In this document: positions 61,607 through 64,000 of the stretch, in pieces
How positions within the stretch are numbered: the first letter of the stretch is position 1
How the letters are laid out: every line of letters starts with the position of its first letter
NCBI GenBank assembly: GCA_963742725.1
Contig: CAVUMX010000001.1
Coordinates: forward strand, 2,728,001-2,792,000
From: CAVVAL01 sp963742725
GTDB taxonomy: Bacteria > Actinomycetota > Actinomycetes > Mycobacteriales > Cryptosporangiaceae
Length of the DNA stretch: 64,000 nucleotides
Reading direction: 5' to 3'
The notes under the pieces: generated by a model
The model's database searches: none
Seen by the model: only the letters and a program-made list of their open reading frames with translations
Told to the model about the DNA's origin: nothing
Program-made: the position numbers and the translations under genes

Positions 61607-63202
61607 ATGCCGGATTCAGGAAGTTTCAAGGCCGTCCGCGCCATGGCCAGTGCGTCGAGCGCGACGGTGGGTGCCGTCCTGCCGGTTTTCCTGCTCGGCG
61701 GCCAGAGCGTCCTGGTGGCCAGTGAACTCGGGTTCGACGCGTCCGGGCTCGGCCTCGCGGTGTCGGCGTTCTTCACGGTGTCGGCCGCCGGTTCGGTGCC
61801 GACCGGGCGTCTCGTGGAACGGTTCGGGCCGACCGTCACGACGCGCGCGGGCATCCTCCTCGCCGCCGTGTCGCTCCTCGGCATCGCCGCGTTCGCGCGG
61901 TCGTACGCGGTCCTCGTCGTGTTCCTCGTGCTCGGCGGCCTGGGGAACGGGCTCGCGCAGCTCGGGTCGAACCTGTCGCTCGCGCGGTACGTGCCCCAAC
62001 ATCGGCAAGGGCTGGCGTTCGGCGTCAAGCAGGCGGCGGTACCGGCGGCGACCCTGCTCGCCGGCGTGGCCGTACCGGCGATCGGCCTGACCATCGGCTG
62101 GCGCTGGTCGTTCGCGCTGGCCGGCACGCTCGTCCTGCTGGCGCTGCTGCTCGTGCCGGTGAACGGCGCGCCCGCGCGCAGGTCCACATCGGATCGCGGC
62201 AGGGCGAACGCGGCACTGGGCGTGATCGCCGTCGCCGCCGCGCTGGGGGCCGGTACCGCGAACGGGCTCGGCACGTTCCTCGTCAGCTCGGCGGTGGACC
62301 GGGGAATCGATCCGGCGCTCGCCGGGCTCACCCTGTCGTTGGGCGGAGCCGTCGGGGTCGTGGTCCGGCTGGTCGGCGGCTGGCTCGCGGACCGGCGCGA
62401 CGGCGGCCACCTGCTCGTCGTCGCCGGCATGTTCGCGGGCGGCACCGTCGGACTGGCGCTGCTCGCCGTACCGTCAGCGTGGGCACTCGTCGCCGGTACG
62501 GTCCTGGGGTTCGGGCTCGGCTGGTCGTGGCCCGGGGTGCTGACGTTCGCGGTCGTCCGGCTCAACCCCACCGCGCCGGCGGCGGCGACCGGGATCACAC
62601 AGGCCGGCGTGTACGCGGGCGGCGCGTTCGGACCGCTCACGTTCGGCGCCGTGGTCGAGGCCAGCTCGTACCAGGTGGCGTGGCTGGCGGCCGCGGGCAC
62701 GATGGTGCTGGGGGGCGTGTTGATGCTCGTCGGGCGGGGGATGCTCGTGCGCAGGCGGCTCGCCCGGACGGTACGGCCAGCGGTGGACGCCGACGTGCCG
62801 GCCGTGAAGCACGTGGTCGACGCCGCGTTCGAGCATTACATCGAGCGGATCGGGATCCGGCCGGCGCCGATGGACAACGACCACGCGGCGAACGTGCGGG
62901 CGGGCGAGGTGTTCGTCGTCGCCGCGCCGCCGGTCGCCGCTGTCGTGCTCGTCCCGATGGACGACCACCTGTACCTCGACACCGTCGCCGTCCACCCGAG
63001 TCGACAGGGCGAGGGGTTGGGGCGCGTGCTGCTCGAGTACGCCGAGCAGTACGCCCGCGAGCTCGACCTCCCCGAGATCCGGCTCTGCACCAACGCCATG
63101 ATGTGGGAGAACCAGAAGCTCTATCCGCGCCTGGGCTACGAACGGGTCGATCGGCGCATCGACGAAGGCCGCGACCGGATCTTCTACCGCAAGGCGGTGT
63201 AG
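61607..63202 (+). CDS. MFS transporter fused to a GNAT acetyltransferase domain
   Basis: A 531-residue fusion in one uninterrupted frame. Residues about 1-385 form twelve helices with the loop 2-3 motif GRLVERFGPTVTTR and DRRDG at the middle loop, an MFS exporter. Residues about 390-531 are a GNAT domain with PAVDADVPAVKHVVDAAFEHYI, the acetyl-CoA-binding loop PSRQGEGLGRVLLEY and EIRLCTNAMMWENQKLYPRLGYE. The substrate is unknown; modification and export of one compound is an attractive idea. Confidence 0.88.
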   Translation: MPDSGSFKAVRAMASASSATVGAVLPVFLLGGQSVLVASELGFDASGLGLAVSAFFTVSAAGSVPTGRLVERFGPTVTTRAGILLAAVSLLGIAAFARSYAVLVVFLVLGGLGNGLAQLGSNLSLARYVPQHRQGLAFGVKQAAVPAATLLAGVAVPAIGLTIGWRWSFALAGTLVLLALLLVPVNGAPARRSTSDRGRANAALGVIAVAAALGAGTANGLGTFLVSSAVDRGIDPALAGLTLSLGGAVGVVVRLVGGWLADRRDGGHLLVVAGMFAGGTVGLALLAVPSAWALVAGTVLGFGLGWSWPGVLTFAVVRLNPTAPAAATGITQAGVYAGGAFGPLTFGAVVEASSYQVAWLAAAGTMVLGGVLMLVGRGMLVRRRLARTVRPAVDADVPAVKHVVDAAFEHYIERIGIRPAPMDNDHAANVRAGEVFVVAAPPVAAVVLVPMDDHLYLDTVAVHPSRQGEGLGRVLLEYAEQYARELDLPEIRLCTNAMMWENQKLYPRLGYERVDRRIDEGRDRIFYRKAV

Positions 63203-63242
63203 CGGGCGCGGCGCCGCGGCGGGCGGGCGCGGCAGCGCCGGT

Positions 63243-63320
63243 GGTGCGGCGGGCCAGCGGTGCGGCGGGCCAGCGGTGCGGCGGGCCAGCGGTGCGGCGG
63301 GCGGTGCGGCGGGTGCGGCG
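63243..63320. repeat. 16-bp tandem repeat (three full units plus partial units)
   Basis: GGTGCGGCGGGCCAGC occurs three times in succession (63243-63290), followed by shortened units GGTGCGGCGGG. It separates the MFS-GNAT gene from a convergent small gene and is likely a slippage-prone spacer. Confidence 0.85.
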
Positions 63321-63497
63321 TTAGTGGGCGGCTTCGATCTGGTGGAGGGCGTCGACGAGTTCTCGCGCCTCCAGCAGGCTCGTCAGGGCCGACAGCAGGG
63401 CGGACGCTTCGTTCTGCTCGACGCCGTCAGCGACGGGGCCGCCGAGTTGCCGGAGGATGTTGATCAGCGCGCTTCGGAGTTCTGCGGTGTCGGGCAC
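63321..63497 (-). CDS. Hypothetical helical small protein
   Basis: A 58-residue ORF, too short for many gene finders. It starts GTG with GAGGAGG seven bases upstream, and reads DTAELRSALINILRQLGGPVADGV, then a long helix ending LTSLLEARELVDALHQIEAAH. Amphipathic and leucine-rich with regular spacing, it looks like a coiled-coil or adaptor protein. The strong ribosome site and codon use support it. It lies 55 bp downstream of the next gene. Confidence 0.65.
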   Translation of the reverse strand: MPDTAELRSALINILRQLGGPVADGVEQNEASALLSALTSLLEARELVDALHQIEAAH

Positions 63498-63552
63498 TGC
63501 GGCGCCTCCTCAATATCGGTACATAACACCGTAAACTACCCGGGGTGGCGTG

Positions 63553-63873
63553 TCAGCCTGCCGCGGCCGACCAGGCGACCGTGAACGAGCGGACGAAGTC
63601 CGGCGGCGCGTCCACCGTGGCGATCTCGTTCCAGAACGCGTCGAGATCGTCGAGTGCCCGTTCGAAGCCGGTGCCGTTGCGTGCCCGCGCGGTGGCGAGC
63701 CGGTCACAGGCGCGGCTGAGGCCGTCGAGGTCGTAGCTGGCGCGTACGCAGTCCTCGACCTCGGGTACCCACCACACCTCGTACTCGCCCCAGGTGTTCG
63801 CGGCGGACCGCGCCCTCCAGGCGTCGAGGAGCTGCCGCTCACGGTCGGTCAGCGTGGTCGTGGCCTCGCGCAT
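63553..63873 (-). CDS. Hypothetical protein, Trp-rich middle
   Basis: A 106-residue soluble protein: MREATTTLTDRERQLLDAWRARSAANTWGEYEVWWVPEVEDCVRASYDLDG, then helices (ACDRLATARARNGTGFERALDDLDAFWNEIAT). No domain recognised. ATG 63873 has GGAGG seven bases upstream; a longer in-frame reading to 63999 is basic and unlikely to be coding. It forms a possible operon with the small helical protein downstream. Confidence 0.65.
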   Translation of the reverse strand: MREATTTLTDRERQLLDAWRARSAANTWGEYEVWWVPEVEDCVRASYDLDGLSRACDRLATARARNGTGFERALDDLDAFWNEIATVDAPPDFVRSFTVAWSAAAG

Positions 63874-64000
63874 GTTCGTCCTCCCAGATCCCAGGTCTCT
63901 ATGAGTGAGACGCGGCGGACGGGGGTCGATGATGCGATCAACTGTCGGGTGCCCGACAGGGCCGGGCCCCGGGTGTGCGGGCGGTGCGGTGCGGCGCACC
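63874..64000. other. Upstream region of the last gene
   Basis: No gene identified. GGGTCGATGATGCGATCAA lies near 63924, and GGGCCGGGCCCCGGGT near 63960 is an imperfect GC palindrome. The window ends in GC-rich sequence. Confidence 0.5.

Noticed and set aside
63243..63320. Regular repeats considered as a CRISPR array
   Set aside because: The units are directly abutting 16-bp copies with no unique spacers, and no cas gene is in the window.

Overview
The window is high-GC actinobacterial DNA (class Actinomycetes). The evidence is the GC-rich coding sequence with start/stop overlaps of the ATGA and GTGA type, a CarD-ispD-ispF and cysS-rlmB backbone, a MsiK/UgpC-type sugar ATPase, many secreted hydrolases, a long ECF sigma factor with a DGPF partner, and rare TTA leucine codons. 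The genus cannot be fixed from the sequence. No transposase, integrase, prophage or CRISPR array was found.

Layout. 1-2.6 kb: the end of a methyltransferase gene, an acyl-CoA dehydrogenase and a type III polyketide synthase, all overlapping by 4 bp. 2.6-5.2 kb: a membrane thioredoxin-like protein, then carD-ispD-ispF. 5.3-12.8 kb: PDZ-less HtrA-like protease, secreted 5'-nucleotidase, homogentisate 1,2-dioxygenase diverging from a hypothetical-fumarylacetoacetase pair, NTF2-like protein and a MarR regulator. 13-19.7 kb: a sugar operon (ROK regulator, lipoprotein, two permeases, GH4 glycosidase, sugar kinase) with no ATPase of its own. 19.8-24.4 kb: SRPBCC protein, GH1 beta-glucosidase with GPH-type transporter, and a secreted metalloprotease-ricin lectin behind a consensus DasR box. 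24.5-28.9 kb: HisC/Pat-type aminotransferase, two RDD membrane proteins, 4-hydroxyphenylpyruvate dioxygenase and a divergent Lrp/AsnC regulator. 29-32.3 kb: secreted subtilase and small cytosolic proteins. 32.4-38.6 kb: a decayed methyltransferase, an AceE-like TPP enzyme with ACC deaminase and an IclR regulator, and a secreted BNR-repeat protein. 38.6-45.2 kb: cysS-rlmB, thioesterase, the orphan sugar-importer ATPase, two LacI regulators and tRNA-Thr(TGT). 45.3-46.5 kb: Nudix gene, a frameshifted YciI gene and a small FtsH-like fragment. 46.6-50.9 kb: P450, then MAB_1171c-type membrane protein, ImmA/IrrE metallopeptidase and EspR-like HTH regulator, diverging from two small ORFs. 51-53.3 kb: DGPF protein, ECF42-like sigma factor and a VOC protein. 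53.3-56.7 kb: a 0.75 kb gene-free stretch with a large hairpin, then a membrane haem/ferredoxin protein and an FAD reductase. 56.7-64 kb: small protein with secreted HNH nuclease, adenosine-deaminase-like enzyme, M14 carboxypeptidase, DUF6158 protein, an MFS-GNAT fusion and two small proteins.

How the genes work together. Tyrosine catabolism (aminotransferase, Hpd, HmgA, FahA) is spread over two blocks. Sugar import is also split: the permeases at 15.6-17.5 kb probably use the single ATPase at 41.7 kb. DasR-like boxes before that ATPase and before the GH1/metalloprotease divergent region suggest amino-sugar control. The ACC deaminase and the E1-like enzyme may form a 2-oxobutyrate route. Several genes appear to be leaderless, with a TANNNT hexamer seven bases before the start codon. 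The normally compact carD-ispD-ispF / cysS-rlmB neighbourhood is separated here by about 33 kb of accessory genes.
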